The notes beneath the pieces were generated by a model, which saw only the letters and a program-made list of their open reading frames with translations, was not told the DNA's origin and did not search any database. From positions 62,001-126,000 of the forward strand of contig NZ_SORE01000009.1 in the NCBI RefSeq assembly GCF_004366595.1: DNA of 64,000 nt. The letters are read 5' to 3'. Origin of the DNA: Paraburkholderia rhizosphaerae (GTDB lineage Bacteria; Pseudomonadota; Gammaproteobacteria; Burkholderiales; Burkholderiaceae). Positions 1-10,012 of the stretch are shown one piece after another. A program made the position numbers and the translations under genes. Each line of letters begins with the position of its first letter. Positions within the stretch are counted from its first letter, which is position 1.

Positions 1-388
1 GGCGCACCGTGATCTCGACCCCGTCGCGCATCGCCGCCGCATTCTCGACTGCGTTGCCGGCCACCGCGCCAGCGAGGCCACCGATGATGCCGGTGACAAT
101 CGAGCCGGTGCCGCCGCCGATCTGGCTGCCCGCGATGCCGCCGAGCGCGCCGCCGCCGACCAGGCCCAGCCCCGTCGGCTGCCCGTCATTCGAACTGATC
201 CGCACCGCGCGCACGCTATCGACCGTGGCCATCCGCACGGTTGCCTCGCGCTGCGCCTGCGACGCGGTGAAGACGTCCGGCGAGCTACTATGCGATGCAC
301 ACCCGGATATCGCGAGCGCGCCGCCGATCGCCAAAGCCACCGATGCAGTGACCATTAGCCGATTCATCGAACGATTCGTTGTTTTCAT
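1..388 (-). CDS. Glycine-zipper outer-membrane lipoprotein (3' end cut by window)
   Basis: Reading from 388 downward gives a signal peptide ending in the lipobox AISGC (Cys30), so the product should be lipidated and exported. A Gly-rich segment follows (GLGLVGGGALGGIAGSQIGGG, then GIIGGLAGAVAGNAVE), the glycine-zipper 2TM pattern of SlyB/Pcp-type outer-membrane lipoproteins. The start is chosen because GGGAG lies about 8 bases upstream of the ATG. The C-terminus lies outside the window. SlyB-type proteins are envelope-stabilising; that role is family knowledge and the exact member is not identified. Confidence 0.8.
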   Translation of the reverse strand, partial: MKTTNRSMNRLMVTASVALAIGGALAISGCASHSSSPDVFTASQAQREATVRMATVDSVRAVRISSNDGQPTGLGLVGGGALGGIAGSQIGGGTGSIVTGIIGGLAGAVAGNAVENAAAMRDGVEITVR

Positions 389-455
389 GTTTTCACTCCC
401 AGCGAGCCTCGACGGGCTCAGAACTTCCCGACCCTACGACTACCGCTGCGCCGCC

Positions 456-1397
456 TTAAGCGTCGAGCGCGTAGCCGAACGCCTGCTTGAACCGCTGATT
501 GATTTCCTCGCGCGGCGGTGCATAGTTCTGCGGCCCCTGGTGCTCGATCTTCAGCGCACCCATCAGGCTCGCGAGGCGCCCCGCGGTTGCCCAGCCCAGT
601 TGTTTTTCGATGCCGTACAGGAGACCGCCGCGGAATGCATCGCCGCAACCCGTTGGGTCGAGCACGCGTTGCGCTTTCACTGCCGGAATGTCTTCGATGC
701 CGCCTGAGTGATAGATCTGCGAACCGTGCTCGCCGCGCGTGACAATCAGCGCATCGACGCGGCTTGCGATTTCCTCGATCGACCAGCCGGTTTTGTTGCT
801 TACCAGTTTAGCTTCGTAATCGTTGACCGCAACGTAAGTGGCAAGTTCAATCATGCGCCGCAGCGACTCGCCGTCGAAAAGCGGCAATCCTTGGCCGGGA
901 TCGAACAGGAACGGCACGCGCGCCGCCGCGAATTGTTCGGAATGCTGGATCATTCCGTCGAAGCCGTCCGGTGCGACGATTCCTAGCGTTATGTCTCTTG
1001 CTTCGTCCGCACGATTCAGGTGCGACTGCATCATCGCGCCCGGATGGAACGCGGTGATCTGGTTGTTCTCGAGGTCGGTGGTGATCATCGCCTGCGCGGA
1101 GTACGTGTCGGGCAGCACGCGCACGTGCGTCTTCGCGAGACCGAGGTGATCGAGGCGGTCGATATACAGCTGTGCATCGACTTCGCCGAGCGTCGCCATG
1201 ATGCGCGCGTCGCCGCCGAGCAGATGCAGCGAATACGCGATGTTGCCCGCGCAGCCGCCGAATTCACGCCGCATCGTCGGCACGAGGAAGCTGACGTTCA
1301 GGATGTGGACCTGTTCCGGCAGGATGTGCTCCCGAAACCGGCCTTCAAAGGTCATGATGTTGTCGTAGGCGAGCGAACCGCAAATCAGCGTGGCCAA
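456..1397 (-). CDS. PfkB-family carbohydrate/adenosine kinase
   Basis: 313 residues from a TTG start. I prefer this start because AGGAAG sits 6 bases upstream, whereas the open frame continues about 56 codons further with no family similarity. The N-terminal substrate loop GGCAGNIA (about 47-54) and the C-terminal PfkB signature DPTGCGDAFRGG (247-258, catalytic base Asp253) are present. Family knowledge: ribokinase-fold enzymes transfer ATP phosphate to a sugar or nucleoside hydroxyl. Burkholderia relatives are often called adenosine kinase, but the substrate cannot be read from sequence. It follows tpx on the same strand with a gap of about 190 bases, so it probably has its own promoter. Confidence 0.85.
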   Translation of the reverse strand: MATLICGSLAYDNIMTFEGRFREHILPEQVHILNVSFLVPTMRREFGGCAGNIAYSLHLLGGDARIMATLGEVDAQLYIDRLDHLGLAKTHVRVLPDTYSAQAMITTDLENNQITAFHPGAMMQSHLNRADEARDITLGIVAPDGFDGMIQHSEQFAAARVPFLFDPGQGLPLFDGESLRRMIELATYVAVNDYEAKLVSNKTGWSIEEIASRVDALIVTRGEHGSQIYHSGGIEDIPAVKAQRVLDPTGCGDAFRGGLLYGIEKQLGWATAGRLASLMGALKIEHQGPQNYAPPREEINQRFKQAFGYALDA

Positions 1398-1590
1398 GGC
1401 GAGCTTCCTGTAAAAGTCGAAAAAGCAAAAAAGTGAAAAAACCGGTGCGCGGATACGACAACGCCGCGCATTCGCGGCCTGGCGGGCCCGAAGCGCGGCG
1501 CATGCGCGTGCACGAGAAAAGCGCGGGTGGGCGCCGTCGTCGCGGTTTACGTCAGCGCGCGTCAACCGCGCATCAACGCGCGCCCGTGCG

Positions 1591-2091
1591 TTACTTCAGT
1601 GCGGCGAGCGCGGCATCGTAGTTCGGCTCGGTCTTGATTTCGCCGACCAGTTCGGCGTGCACAACCTTGTCGTTTTCGTCGATCACGACCACCGCGCGCG
1701 CGGTGAGGCCGGTCAGCGGGCCGCTCGTGATATCGACGCCGTACGCGCGCGCAAACTCGTGGCCGCGGAACGTCGACGCGGTGACGACGTTCGCGATGCC
1801 TTCAGTCGTGCAAAAGCGCGACGCGGCAAACGGCAGATCGCCTGACACGACGATCACCGCGGTGTTCGCCAGCTTGCCGGCCGCTTCGTTGAACTTGCGG
1901 GTCGACATTGCGCAGGTCGGCGTGTCGAGGCTCGGCACGATATTCAGCACTTTGCGCTTGCCGGCGAAATCGGCGAGCGTCAACGACTTCAGATCCTTGC
2001 CGACCAGCGTGAACGCCGGCGCTTTCTGGCCGACCGACGGGAACGTGCCAGTGACTTCAATCGGGTTTCCACCCAGCGTAACTTGACTCAT
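1591..2091 (-). CDS. tpx: Thiol peroxidase Tpx
   Basis: 166 residues, the usual length of bacterial Tpx. The peroxidatic cysteine is Cys60 in [14 protein letters not shown] and the resolving cysteine is Cys94 in ASRFCTTEG, the two-Cys arrangement of the atypical 2-Cys peroxiredoxin Tpx. The enzyme reduces H2O2 and organic hydroperoxides with electrons from thioredoxin. The ATG at 2091 begins MSQVTLGG, which fits the family; the longer open frame upstream has no support. It lies between a DUF3426 protein and a PfkB kinase, all on the minus strand. Confidence 0.96.
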   Translation of the reverse strand: MSQVTLGGNPIEVTGTFPSVGQKAPAFTLVGKDLKSLTLADFAGKRKVLNIVPSLDTPTCAMSTRKFNEAAGKLANTAVIVVSGDLPFAASRFCTTEGIANVVTASTFRGHEFARAYGVDITSGPLTGLTARAVVVIDENDKVVHAELVGEIKTEPNYDAALAALK

Positions 2092-2158
2092 GTTGTGCTC
2101 CGAAAAATCGTTATTGACTAGCGGACGGTGAAGCGTGCGGCGAACGTCGCCGCCCGCT

Positions 2159-3580
2159 TCACGGATAGAAAATCTGTACGCGGAAATTCGTGGCGGTCGC
2201 GCCGCCGGTATCGAGCCGCACGAACATGGTTTCGGTCGCGTGCGGCGGCAGGCCGGCGGCAATCGGCGTGCCCGGCTTCACGTAATCTTGCGGCCACAGC
2301 ACGCGACGCACTGCGATGTTGTTGTGCTCGTCAAGCAGCGTGAGTTCGACGGCCGGGTACGCGAGCGGCACGTTAAAGCGGTTGTGCAGCGGCATGCGCA
2401 ACTCGAGCTTATGCGGTCCGTCGATCTGACGCAGATCCGACGGCTCGACCTGCAAGCCTTCGATGTCGCGCGGCGGCGCGACCGTGCAGCCGAGCTGCGC
2501 GCACGCCTTGGCGAACATGGGCCGCGTGCTGGGTGCGTAGACCATCACCGTCTCACGCTGCCACCATGCGAGCTGCGCGAGCAGCACGACGAACAGCACC
2601 AGCGCGACCAGAATGCCGACGATGCGCCAGCCGGTGCGCCGCGGTTCGGTCGTGCGCTTTTCGCGGACCACAGCGAACGCATTGTCGTCGTCCTGCAACG
2701 ATGTGGCGAACGGTGCCGCGCCGGCGGGCGCCGCAGCGGCTGCCGGACCGGGGCCGGGACCGTAACCGGTGTCGAGACCGGAACCGAAGTGCGGCTCGCC
2801 GTCGGCAATGTCAGGCGGCACACGCGTGCGGTTGTTGGCTTCGAGCTCGGGTTCGGGGCGCGCCTGCGGATGGCGCCACGTGTGCGGCGGCGGCATCGGC
2901 CTGTCTTGCGGTACGGTTGGCTCGGGGGGCGCGACCTCAGGCTCCGGCGACGTCCGGAATGCCGGCTCCGCGGGGTGCGCGGTGGCATTCTCGAGATGCA
3001 GATTTTGCCCCTCGGTGAATTCGAGCTTGAGCTTGGGCTGAGCGGACTGCGGAATCGTGACCGGGTTATACGGAATCGTCGCCGCGTTATGGCGGATGCG
3101 GCGATCGACGGACGCGTCCGGCGCCGGCGCCCACGGATTCCAGCTTTCGGCGCGGAAATCGGGTGAGCCAGGGCCGGCTGCGTCGGGTGCGGAAGTATCC
3201 GGCGACGCCGATGGCTCTGACGGCGACCCGATGGGCGCCGCAGCCGGTGCATCCGCCACGGGTGGCGCGGACGGCGCAGCGGTCGCAGTTTCAGTACCCG
3301 CTGCGGCAACTGATGCAGCGGCAGCCGACGCGGTTGTCGCAGCACCCGATCCCGCAACCTGATCGCGAGGCTCCTGCGAGATCAGACGCGAGACTTCGTC
3401 GGCGGTAACGGGTTTGGCGGCGGAGAAATCGCCGCCTTCAGCCATATCGAACAGACTGCTCGACGCATCGAACACTTCACGGCAGTGTCCGCAGCGCACG
3501 AGGCCACGACGCAGCGCAAGCTGCGTGGGTTGCAGGCGGAAGACGGTTTCGCAGAAGGGACAGCGCGTCGCAAGGACCAT
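2159..3580 (-). CDS. Zinc-ribbon, single-pass membrane protein with DUF3426 domain
   Basis: 473 residues in three parts. An MJ0042-type zinc ribbon (CPFC at 7-10, CGHC at 30-33) is at the N-terminus. A long low-complexity Ala/Pro-rich linker covers about 60-310. One membrane helix (320-340) is followed by a C-terminal DUF3426 domain of about 130 residues. The layout puts the zinc ribbon in the cytoplasm and DUF3426 in the periplasm. Its function is not established. It lies 48 bases downstream of prmA, an arrangement I believe is common in Burkholderiaceae, so co-transcription with the aroQ-acc-prmA run is likely. Confidence 0.85.
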   Translation of the reverse strand: MVLATRCPFCETVFRLQPTQLALRRGLVRCGHCREVFDASSSLFDMAEGGDFSAAKPVTADEVSRLISQEPRDQVAGSGAATTASAAAASVAAAGTETATAAPSAPPVADAPAAAPIGSPSEPSASPDTSAPDAAGPGSPDFRAESWNPWAPAPDASVDRRIRHNAATIPYNPVTIPQSAQPKLKLEFTEGQNLHLENATAHPAEPAFRTSPEPEVAPPEPTVPQDRPMPPPHTWRHPQARPEPELEANNRTRVPPDIADGEPHFGSGLDTGYGPGPGPAAAAAPAGAAPFATSLQDDDNAFAVVREKRTTEPRRTGWRIVGILVALVLFVVLLAQLAWWQRETVMVYAPSTRPMFAKACAQLGCTVAPPRDIEGLQVEPSDLRQIDGPHKLELRMPLHNRFNVPLAYPAVELTLLDEHNNIAVRRVLWPQDYVKPGTPIAAGLPPHATETMFVRLDTGGATATNFRVQIFYP

Positions 3581-3628
3581 ATGAACCGGGAGCCGCGCGG
3601 GGCCGTTGAGTGGAAAATATGCCCTATT

Positions 3629-4531
3629 CTAATGGCTTTCGCGGCGAGTCCCCGCGAGGCATACCCAACCGTCATGTTCGCGCCATACCGAGATGTCGAT
3701 CCACGGCGTATACGCGCCGGCGACATCGAGTGCCTGCCGCGCGAGAATGCCTGACAGCGCAAGGCGTCCGCCGGGTTTCACCTTCGATGCGAGCATCGAC
3801 GCCATCAGCTTCAGCGGGTTCGACAGAATGTTCGCGACGACAATGTCGAACTCCCCAGCAGGGCAATCGGCCGGCAATCCGTAGGTGACCTCTGCGTGGT
3901 TGCGCTCGCTGTTGTGGCGCGCGGATTCAACCGCTTGAGGATCGATATCGATGCCGACCACCGGGTTCGCGCCGCATTTTTTCGCGAGAATCGCGAGAAT
4001 GCCGGACCCGCAGCCGTAGTCGAGCAGCGACTGTCCGGGCGCGACCGCGTCCTCGAGCCATTCCATGCACAGGCGCGTGGTCGGATGGCTGCCGGTGCCG
4101 AACGCGAGCCCCGGATCGAGTTCGAGCACGAGCGCGTCAGGGTCCGGAGCGGCATGCCATGACGGCACCACCCAGATGCGTTTGCCGATCGGAATCGGGT
4201 CGAATTGCGATTGCGTAACGCGCACCCAATCCTGCTCTTCGACATCGCGAACCGTGAACGCCGGAGTGGGCGCGAGGCCGAGCTCGTTGGCCGCGGCGGC
4301 GAGCAGCACCGCTGGTTCGTGCTCGGGCGCCAGCAGCGCGATCACCCGCGAGTGCTGCCATGCGGTGCGCTCCGGCGTGAGCCCTGGTTCGCCGAACAGC
4401 GGCTGCTCGTCAGGCGTATCGGCATCCGCGTCTTCCACGGAGACCGACAACGCGCCCAATTCGAGCAGCGCGTCGGACAGATCCTCCGCGTGCTCGCGCG
4501 CCAGTTCGACGACCAGTTCCCGGTAGCTCAT
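3629..4531 (-). CDS. prmA: Ribosomal protein L11 methyltransferase
   Basis: 300 residues. The PrmA-specific segment [12 protein letters not shown] (141-152) precedes the SAM-binding motif LLDYGCGSG (169-177), followed by IDIDPQAV and [10 protein letters not shown], the motif IV of this family. The enzyme trimethylates ribosomal protein L11 in the cytoplasm. Only 3 bases separate it from the accC stop codon, so it is almost certainly translated from the acc transcript. The N-terminal domain that recognises L11 is complete. Confidence 0.97.
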   Translation of the reverse strand: MSYRELVVELAREHAEDLSDALLELGALSVSVEDADADTPDEQPLFGEPGLTPERTAWQHSRVIALLAPEHEPAVLLAAAANELGLAPTPAFTVRDVEEQDWVRVTQSQFDPIPIGKRIWVVPSWHAAPDPDALVLELDPGLAFGTGSHPTTRLCMEWLEDAVAPGQSLLDYGCGSGILAILAKKCGANPVVGIDIDPQAVESARHNSERNHAEVTYGLPADCPAGEFDIVVANILSNPLKLMASMLASKVKPGGRLALSGILARQALDVAGAYTPWIDISVWREHDGWVCLAGTRRESH

Positions 4532-4534
4532 TGC

Positions 4535-5902
4535 TTACGCTTCTTCCGGTGCGACCTGCTGCTTCGCGGCGAGCCGGTTTTCGAGGTAGTGAATGCTGGT
4601 GCCGCCTTCGACAAACTTTGCATCCAGCATCAGTTCGCGATGCAGCGGGATGTTGGTCTGAATCCCTTCGACGACCATTTCGGACAGCGCAATGCGCATC
4701 CGCTTGATTGCCTGCTCCCGGGTCGCGCCGTATGCGATCAGCTTGCCGATCATCGAATCATAGTTGGGCGGCACGAAATAACCGTTGTACGCGTGCGAGT
4801 CGACGCGGATGCCGGGGCCTCCCGGCATGTGCCACGACGTGAGCCGGCCCGGCGACGGGATGAACTTGAACGGGTCTTCCGCGTTGATCCGGCATTCGAT
4901 CGCATGGCCGCGGAACTGGATGTCGCGCTGGCGGAACGCCAGCTTCTCGCCGGCCGCGATGCGAATCTGCTCCTGCACGATATCGACGCCGGTGATCAGC
5001 TCGGTCACCGGGTGCTCGACCTGCACGCGCGTGTTCATTTCGATGAAGTAGAACTCGCCGTTCTCGTACAGGAACTCGAACGTGCCCGCGCCGAGGTAAC
5101 CCATTTTCTTGCACGCGTCCGCGCAGCGGTCGCCGATGCGGTCGATCAGCCGCCGGGCGATGCCCGGCGCCGGCGCTTCTTCGATCACTTTCTGGTGGCG
5201 GCGCTGCATCGAGCAATCGCGCTCGCCTAGCCAGATCGCGTTCCTGTATGAATCCGCGAGCACCTGGATTTCGATGTGGCGCGGGTTCTCAAGGAACTTC
5301 TCCATATAGACCTGCGGATTGCCGAACGCGCGGCCCGCTTCTTCGCGCGTCATATTGACCGCGTTGACGAGCGCCGCTTCGGTGTGCACGACGCGCATTC
5401 CGCGCCCGCCACCACCGCCCGCCGCCTTGATGATCACCGGATAGCCGACCGAGCGCGCCATCTTGACGATCTCTTTCGGATCGTCCGGCAGCGCGCCTTC
5501 CGAACCCGGCACGCACGGCACGCCGGTCTTGATCATTGTCTGCTTGGCCGACACCTTGTCGCCCATCATGCGGATCGTCTCCGGGCGGGGCCCGATAAAC
5601 ACGAAGCCCGACTGCTCGACGCGCTCCGCGAAGTCGGCGTTCTCCGACAGGAAGCCGTAGCCCGGGTGAATCGCTTCCGCGTCGGTCACTTCGGCCGCGC
5701 TGATCAGCGCCGGCATATTCAGATAGCTCAGGTTCGACGGCGCCGGGCCAATACAGACCGCCTCGTCGGCGAGCTTCACGTACTTGGCTTCCTTGTCGGC
5801 TTCCGAATAGACGACGACCGTCTTGACGCCGAGCTCGCGGCACGCGCGCTGAATCCGGAGCGCGATTTCGCCGCGGTTGGCAATGAGGATTTTTTCAAAC
5901 AT
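4535..5902 (-). CDS. accC: Acetyl-CoA carboxylase, biotin carboxylase subunit
   Basis: 455 residues, starting [14 protein letters not shown], the typical N-terminus; the longer frame adds seven unsupported residues. The ATP-grasp glycine-rich loop AGGGGGRGM (161-169) and the active-site segment [16 protein letters not shown] are intact. The enzyme carboxylates the biotin on AccB using ATP and bicarbonate, the first half-reaction of fatty acid synthesis. It lies downstream of accB and upstream of prmA, forming the usual accBC pair; the carboxyltransferase subunits are not in this window. Confidence 0.98.
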   Translation of the reverse strand: MFEKILIANRGEIALRIQRACRELGVKTVVVYSEADKEAKYVKLADEAVCIGPAPSNLSYLNMPALISAAEVTDAEAIHPGYGFLSENADFAERVEQSGFVFIGPRPETIRMMGDKVSAKQTMIKTGVPCVPGSEGALPDDPKEIVKMARSVGYPVIIKAAGGGGGRGMRVVHTEAALVNAVNMTREEAGRAFGNPQVYMEKFLENPRHIEIQVLADSYRNAIWLGERDCSMQRRHQKVIEEAPAPGIARRLIDRIGDRCADACKKMGYLGAGTFEFLYENGEFYFIEMNTRVQVEHPVTELITGVDIVQEQIRIAAGEKLAFRQRDIQFRGHAIECRINAEDPFKFIPSPGRLTSWHMPGGPGIRVDSHAYNGYFVPPNYDSMIGKLIAYGATREQAIKRMRIALSEMVVEGIQTNIPLHRELMLDAKFVEGGTSIHYLENRLAAKQQVAPEEA

Positions 5903-6041
5903 AGCGGGTATTCGACTCATCAATGGGCGCCGCAGCGTGAGTCACGGCCAGCGGCTGCCTCTGAGCATCGGTCGCGCGTCGCGTTCACGCTAATTTCGGC
6001 GGAACAGCAGGACGCGCGAGCAGGGTGCGGATAGCGCCGCG

Positions 6042-6512
6042 TCAGCCGATCACGAAGAGCGGCTGGCCATATTCGACGGCCTGACCGTTCTCGACGAGGA
6101 TTTCCTTGATCACGCCGGTCGCGTCGGATTCGATTTCGTTCAACAGCTTCATCGCTTCGATGATGCAGATCGTCTGGCCTTCCTTGACCGAGTCGCCGAC
6201 TTGCACGAACGGATCGGCGCCCGGCGACGGCGCGCGGTAGAACGTGCCGACCATCGGCGACGTGACCACATGTCCTTGCGGCTGAGCCGCCGCCGGCGTG
6301 GCCGGCGCGGCAGCTGCGCCTTCCGCGGCCGGGCCGGACGGATGCACGGACGCGGCGATCGGCGGTGCATATTGAGCAGCAGGCGGCTGCACGTAAACCG
6401 GCGGCGCGTTCTTCACGATGCGCACCTTGCCTTCGCCCTCCGTGACTTCCAGCTCCGAAATGCCGGATTCGGAGACGAGGTCGATCAGAGTCTTCAGTTT
6501 ACGTAGATCCAT
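6042..6512 (-). CDS. accB: Acetyl-CoA carboxylase biotin carboxyl carrier protein
   Basis: 156 residues, the same length as the E. coli protein, with the biotinylated lysine in [12 protein letters not shown] at Lys122. An Ala/Pro-rich flexible linker joins the N-terminal region to the biotinyl domain. Two ATGs two codons apart (6518 and 6512) are possible. I chose 6512 because the AAAGGGG Shine-Dalgarno sequence is 7 bases from it but almost touches the first. It carries carboxybiotin between AccC and the carboxyltransferase. Confidence 0.98.
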   Translation of the reverse strand: MDLRKLKTLIDLVSESGISELEVTEGEGKVRIVKNAPPVYVQPPAAQYAPPIAASVHPSGPAAEGAAAAPATPAAAQPQGHVVTSPMVGTFYRAPSPGADPFVQVGDSVKEGQTICIIEAMKLLNEIESDATGVIKEILVENGQAVEYGQPLFVIG

Positions 6513-6583
6513 GGGCATACCCCTTTCAATGCGTGGGTGCGCCGGCGGCTCCCGCGAGCCGGCGCTCAATTCGTGTTCTGGGT

Positions 6584-7051
6584 TCAGCCGCGCGGCGATC
6601 CGCTGGCCGCCTGCGCGGACAGCTTGTCGAGCGCGAACTCGAGTGCGTACAGATATCCCTTCCAGCCAAGACCGCAGATCACGCCTTCGGCGAGGTCGGA
6701 GAAATACGAGTGGTGCCGGAACGATTCACGGCGATGCACGTTCGACAGATGAATCTCGACGAACGGGATGCCGACACCTGCTAGAGCGTCCCGAATCGCG
6801 ACGCTGGTATGCGTGTACGCAGCGGGGTTGATCAGGATGAAATCGGTTTGTTCGTTCCGCGCGGAATGGATGCGATCGATGAGCGCGCCTTCATGATTGC
6901 TCTGGAACGAGACCAGTTCGACACCGGCGTCCGCTGCGCGATCGACCATCGCCTGATCGATCTGCGGTAGCGTCACGCGGCCGTAAACCTCAGGTTCCCG
7001 GGTGCCGAGAAGGTTGAGGTTGGGGCCGTGCAGAACCAGCAGTCGCGTCAT
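6584..7051 (-). CDS. aroQ: Type II 3-dehydroquinate dehydratase
   Basis: 155 residues with the type II signature [18 protein letters not shown], including the active-site Tyr (23), and later NPAAYTHTS and [12 protein letters not shown] with the catalytic His. The enzyme dehydrates 3-dehydroquinate to 3-dehydroshikimate in the shikimate pathway. It heads the aroQ-accB-accC-prmA run, an order seen in many proteobacteria. The next shikimate step, aroE, is about 6 kb away on the other strand. Confidence 0.97.
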   Translation of the reverse strand: MTRLLVLHGPNLNLLGTREPEVYGRVTLPQIDQAMVDRAADAGVELVSFQSNHEGALIDRIHSARNEQTDFILINPAAYTHTSVAIRDALAGVGIPFVEIHLSNVHRRESFRHHSYFSDLAEGVICGLGWKGYLYALEFALDKLSAQAASGSPRG

Positions 7052-7082
7052 GGTCGCTTCTATTTCCGTGGAATTCGCGGCA

Positions 7083-7111
7083 CTTTAGCGCTGTTTAGAG
7101 AAATTTGTCTA
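7083..7111 (-). promoter_or_regulatory. Candidate sigma-70 promoter of the aroQ-acc run
   Basis: On the minus strand TAGACA (7111-7106) and CTAAAG (7088-7083) are separated by exactly 17 bases, about 30 bases upstream of the aroQ start codon. The -35 matches TTGACA at five of six positions; the -10 is weak. The short leader fits a housekeeping promoter. Not tested. Confidence 0.4.
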
Positions 7112-7245
7112 GTTTTCTCGAACGCCCGGACGGGTTCCGCGCAGCGGCTGTTAACCCCGGAAAGCGCAACTTCTCTCAAATTCAGTCGATTGGTGCATAA
7201 ATCGCACGGTTCCGACCTCAATTAAACGTCAATATTTTGTCGAGG

Positions 7246-7803
7246 TCAGAGCGCGTCGAGCGTGGCTTTCAACTCTTTTGGCTGAATCTGGCCCAATTTT
7301 GTCGACCGAACGACGCCTTTAGCGTCAATCACGACGGTAAACGGCAAAGCGCCCGCATTGTTGCCGAATGCGCGCGCGAGGTCGGCGCCGCCGAAGCCGA
7401 TCACGTAAATCGGGTAGTCGACGCGCACTTTTTGCAGAAAGGCCTTGATGTTTTTATCGGAGTCCACGCCGAGGCCGACGAATTCGACGCCTTTGCTCGC
7501 GTACTCGCGGTGAAGCTGACTGAGCGACGGCATTTCCTCGACGCATGGGCCGCACCACGATGCCCAGAAATTGATCACGACCGGGTGGCCCTTCAGCAGG
7601 CTCAGCGATTGCGGTTTGCCGTCGACGTTGGTGACCGACGCCGCCCACAGCTGATCGATCGGGCTCGCCGGCGTCGATGCAGGGGTTGCCGCATCAGCGA
7701 CCTGGGTCAGCGAGTTGCCGAACATCCATTGACTGGCCGCCACACCGCCCGCGACCGCGACCACCGCGACCGCTACCCCCGCCAGAATCCGCTTCATGTT
7801 CAT
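7246..7803 (-). CDS. TlpA/ResA-like exported thioredoxin-fold protein
   Basis: 185 residues. An N-terminal hydrophobic segment (about 5-24) acts as signal peptide or anchor, followed by an Ala/Pro-rich stretch. The thioredoxin-fold domain contains WASWCGPC, with redox cysteines Cys84 and Cys87, and a cis-Pro region at ALPFTVVID. Family knowledge: TlpA/ResA proteins reduce periplasmic disulfides, often for cytochrome c or copper-site maturation. The partner here is unknown. Alternative start codons at 7803 and 7797 cannot be separated. It lies 11 bases downstream of the next gene, so the two may be co-transcribed. Confidence 0.88.
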   Translation of the reverse strand: MNMKRILAGVAVAVVAVAGGVAASQWMFGNSLTQVADAATPASTPASPIDQLWAASVTNVDGKPQSLSLLKGHPVVINFWASWCGPCVEEMPSLSQLHREYASKGVEFVGLGVDSDKNIKAFLQKVRVDYPIYVIGFGGADLARAFGNNAGALPFTVVIDAKGVVRSTKLGQIQPKELKATLDAL

Positions 7804-7814
7804 TTAAGGTCTGC

Positions 7815-8468
7815 TCAATTAGTGGAAGGCGCGGCGTTGCTTTCGTCGAGCAACGCCTGCACCGCCTGGACGCCCGCGCGCGCGAGCCTGCCGCGCGCAT
7901 CGGCGCGTACCGCGCCGCGCAGGTCGTCGGTGCCATATAGCGCGACGTGAACGCCGACCGGTTCCGGGTCGCGCCCCTCCGACTGCGGGCGCCACAGGAA
8001 GCTCAGCGTCTCCACGTAGCCGCGCCCGGCAAAGTGTCGAGTTTCTGAAACGTCGTACTGCAGGTTCTGATTCAACAGGTAAATGGCGACTTCTTTCGGG
8101 TTGTCGCAAAACGCCTGCAAATGGATATCCGAGTGCTCGCCCGCCGTGCCGCCTAGCACTGCGCCGGTCAGGTACGGATTGAACGGCGCGAGCCGCTGCA
8201 TCCAGTCGAGCGCGATTTCGCGCAGCCGGCGCAGCACAGCCGGTTGCGTGTCGCCCTGGAACAGCGACTGGTATTCGCGGATTTCTTCTTCGATCTGGTC
8301 GTTATCCGGCAGCCAATCGCCGGAAACGCGCGTCTCCCCGACGACTTGCCGCGCAGCCTTGCGCTTGGCCGTTGAATAGTCGAGACCGTCTTCCGCGATC
8401 ATTCGTGCAGCGGCGATCGCGATCTCTTCGCGCACGCGCGTCGGGTCGAAATGTAGTTTGCGGACCAT
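7815..8468 (-). CDS. Uncharacterised protein with a nucleotidyltransferase-like motif
   Basis: 217 residues, no signal peptide. An N-terminal helical part (about 1-90) precedes the segment LTGAVLGGTAGEHSDIHLQA (100-119). This resembles the G-S...S-D-I-D-L core of minimal nucleotidyltransferases, but the second metal-binding Asp is His116, so the site may be degraded or differently tuned. Relatives in Burkholderia have, as far as I recall, been given unrelated ligase names, perhaps through proximity to mpl. I would call it function unknown. It is divergent from mpl and directly upstream of the TlpA-like gene. Confidence 0.75.
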   Translation of the reverse strand: MVRKLHFDPTRVREEIAIAAARMIAEDGLDYSTAKRKAARQVVGETRVSGDWLPDNDQIEEEIREYQSLFQGDTQPAVLRRLREIALDWMQRLAPFNPYLTGAVLGGTAGEHSDIHLQAFCDNPKEVAIYLLNQNLQYDVSETRHFAGRGYVETLSFLWRPQSEGRDPEPVGVHVALYGTDDLRGAVRADARGRLARAGVQAVQALLDESNAAPSTN

Positions 8469-8572
8469 CAGGTAATCATACTAGAGAACGTGAGGCCGGC
8501 CGCCCCATGCCGTCATCCCGTTGAGCCATGTCTTTTCCGGGCTGGCGGCCTCGGCCGGCGCGGGTCGTCGGG

Positions 8573-8578
8573 TACAAT
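8573..8578 (+). promoter_or_regulatory. -10-like element upstream of mpl
   Basis: TACAAT lies 25 bases before the mpl start codon in an otherwise GC-rich stretch. No convincing -35 hexamer is visible 16-18 bases upstream, so the promoter may depend on an activator or a weak -35. Confidence 0.35.
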
Positions 8579-8602
8579 AGCCGCCTTTGCAAGGACCGCT
8601 CT

Positions 8603-10012
8603 ATGCACATCCATATCCTCGGTATCTGCGGCACGTTCATGGGCGGTTTGGCAGTGCTCGCGCGCAGCGCGGGCCATAAGGTGACCGGCTGCGACGCCGG
8701 CGTCTATCCGCCGATGAGCACGCAGCTCGAGGCGCAAGGCATCGGGCTTATCGAGGGTTACGGCGCGGAGCAGGTCGATCTGAAGCCCGATCTGTTCGTG
8801 ATCGGCAATGTGGTGTCGCGCGGCAACCCGCTGATGGAAGCGATCCTCGACCGTGGCTTGCCATATGTGTCGGGCCCGCAATGGCTTGGCGAGCATGTGC
8901 TGAACGGCAAATGGGTGCTGGCGGTCGCCGGCACACACGGCAAGACCACGACGAGCTCGATGCTGACGTGGCTGCTCGAAGACGCCGGCATGAATCCGGG
9001 CTTTCTGATCGGCGGCGTGCCGCTGAACTTCGGTGTGTCGGCACGACTGACCGATTCGAGCTTCTTTGTGATCGAAGCCGACGAGTACGACACCGCGTTC
9101 TTCGACAAGCGTTCGAAGTTCGTTCACTACCGGCCGCGCACCGCGATCCTGAACAACCTCGAGTTCGATCACGCCGACATCTTCCCCGATCTGGCCGCGA
9201 TCGAAACGCAATTTCATCATCTTGTGCGTACCGTTCCGCGTATCGGGCGGATCGTCGCGAACGGTCGCGAAGCGGCGCTCGAGCGCGTGCTCACGCGCGG
9301 CTGCTGGAGCGAAGTCGAACGGTTTGGTGTCGAAGGCGGCTGGCAGGCGCTTATCGCTGAAGACGGCGTGCCGGCCGACGAGCGCTTTGCGGTCTATCAG
9401 CAGGGCGAGCGCGTCGGCGTAGTCGACTGGCAGGTGCAGGGCGAGCACAACCGGATGAATGCACTCGCGGCGATCGCCGCCGCGCGTCATGTCGGCGTGC
9501 CGCCGGCGCAGGCCGCACAGTCGCTCGCGACCTTCCGCAATGTGAAGCGGCGCATGGAAGTGCGCGGTAGCGTCGACGGCGTCACGGTCTACGACGACTT
9601 CGCGCATCATCCGACGGCGATCGACACGACCATTGCCGGGCTGCGCACACGTGTCGGTCGAACGCGCACCCGCATTCTGGCGGTGCTCGAGCCGCGCTCG
9701 AACACGATGAAGCTCGGTGTGATGAAGGCGCAATTGCCGGCGAGTCTCGCCGATGCCGACCTTGTCTTCGGCTACGGCGCGCCATCTGGCCGCGACGCGC
9801 TCGGCTGGAACCTTGCCGAAGCGCTCGCGCCGCTCGGCGACAAGGCGCGCGCTTTCAACGATATCGAGGCGCTCGTGATGGCGGTGGTCGATGTCGCGCA
9901 GCCGGGCGACCACGTGCTGGTGATGAGCAACGGCGGGTTCGGCGGCGTGCACCAGAAGCTGCTCGACGCGCTGTCGATGCGGCCGGCGGCGCTCGCACGG
10001 GGCGTCGCGTGA
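8603..10012 (+). CDS. mpl: UDP-N-acetylmuramate:tripeptide ligase (murein peptide recycling)
   Basis: 469 residues from MHIHILGICGTFMGG, the characteristic Mpl N-terminus. The Mur-ligase ATP loop AGTHGKTTT is at 109-117, followed by EADEYDTAFFDKRSKF and the C-terminal DDFAHHPTAI. Mpl joins recycled L-Ala-gamma-D-Glu-meso-DAP to UDP-MurNAc in the cytoplasm and so saves de novo peptide synthesis. MurC is the close relative; the DEYDTAFFDKR segment favours Mpl. The stop codon overlaps the next gene's GTG start (GTGA). Confidence 0.96.
   Translation: MHIHILGICGTFMGGLAVLARSAGHKVTGCDAGVYPPMSTQLEAQGIGLIEGYGAEQVDLKPDLFVIGNVVSRGNPLMEAILDRGLPYVSGPQWLGEHVLNGKWVLAVAGTHGKTTTSSMLTWLLEDAGMNPGFLIGGVPLNFGVSARLTDSSFFVIEADEYDTAFFDKRSKFVHYRPRTAILNNLEFDHADIFPDLAAIETQFHHLVRTVPRIGRIVANGREAALERVLTRGCWSEVERFGVEGGWQALIAEDGVPADERFAVYQQGERVGVVDWQVQGEHNRMNALAAIAAARHVGVPPAQAAQSLATFRNVKRRMEVRGSVDGVTVYDDFAHHPTAIDTTIAGLRTRVGRTRTRILAVLEPRSNTMKLGVMKAQLPASLADADLVFGYGAPSGRDALGWNLAEALAPLGDKARAFNDIEALVMAVVDVAQPGDHVLVMSNGGFGGVHQKLLDALSMRPAALARGVA

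Noticed and set aside
9..707. 232-codon plus-strand frame at the left edge
   Set aside because: It overlaps two convincing minus-strand genes (lipoprotein with lipobox, PfkB kinase) and shows only Pro/Ala/Arg-rich sequence.
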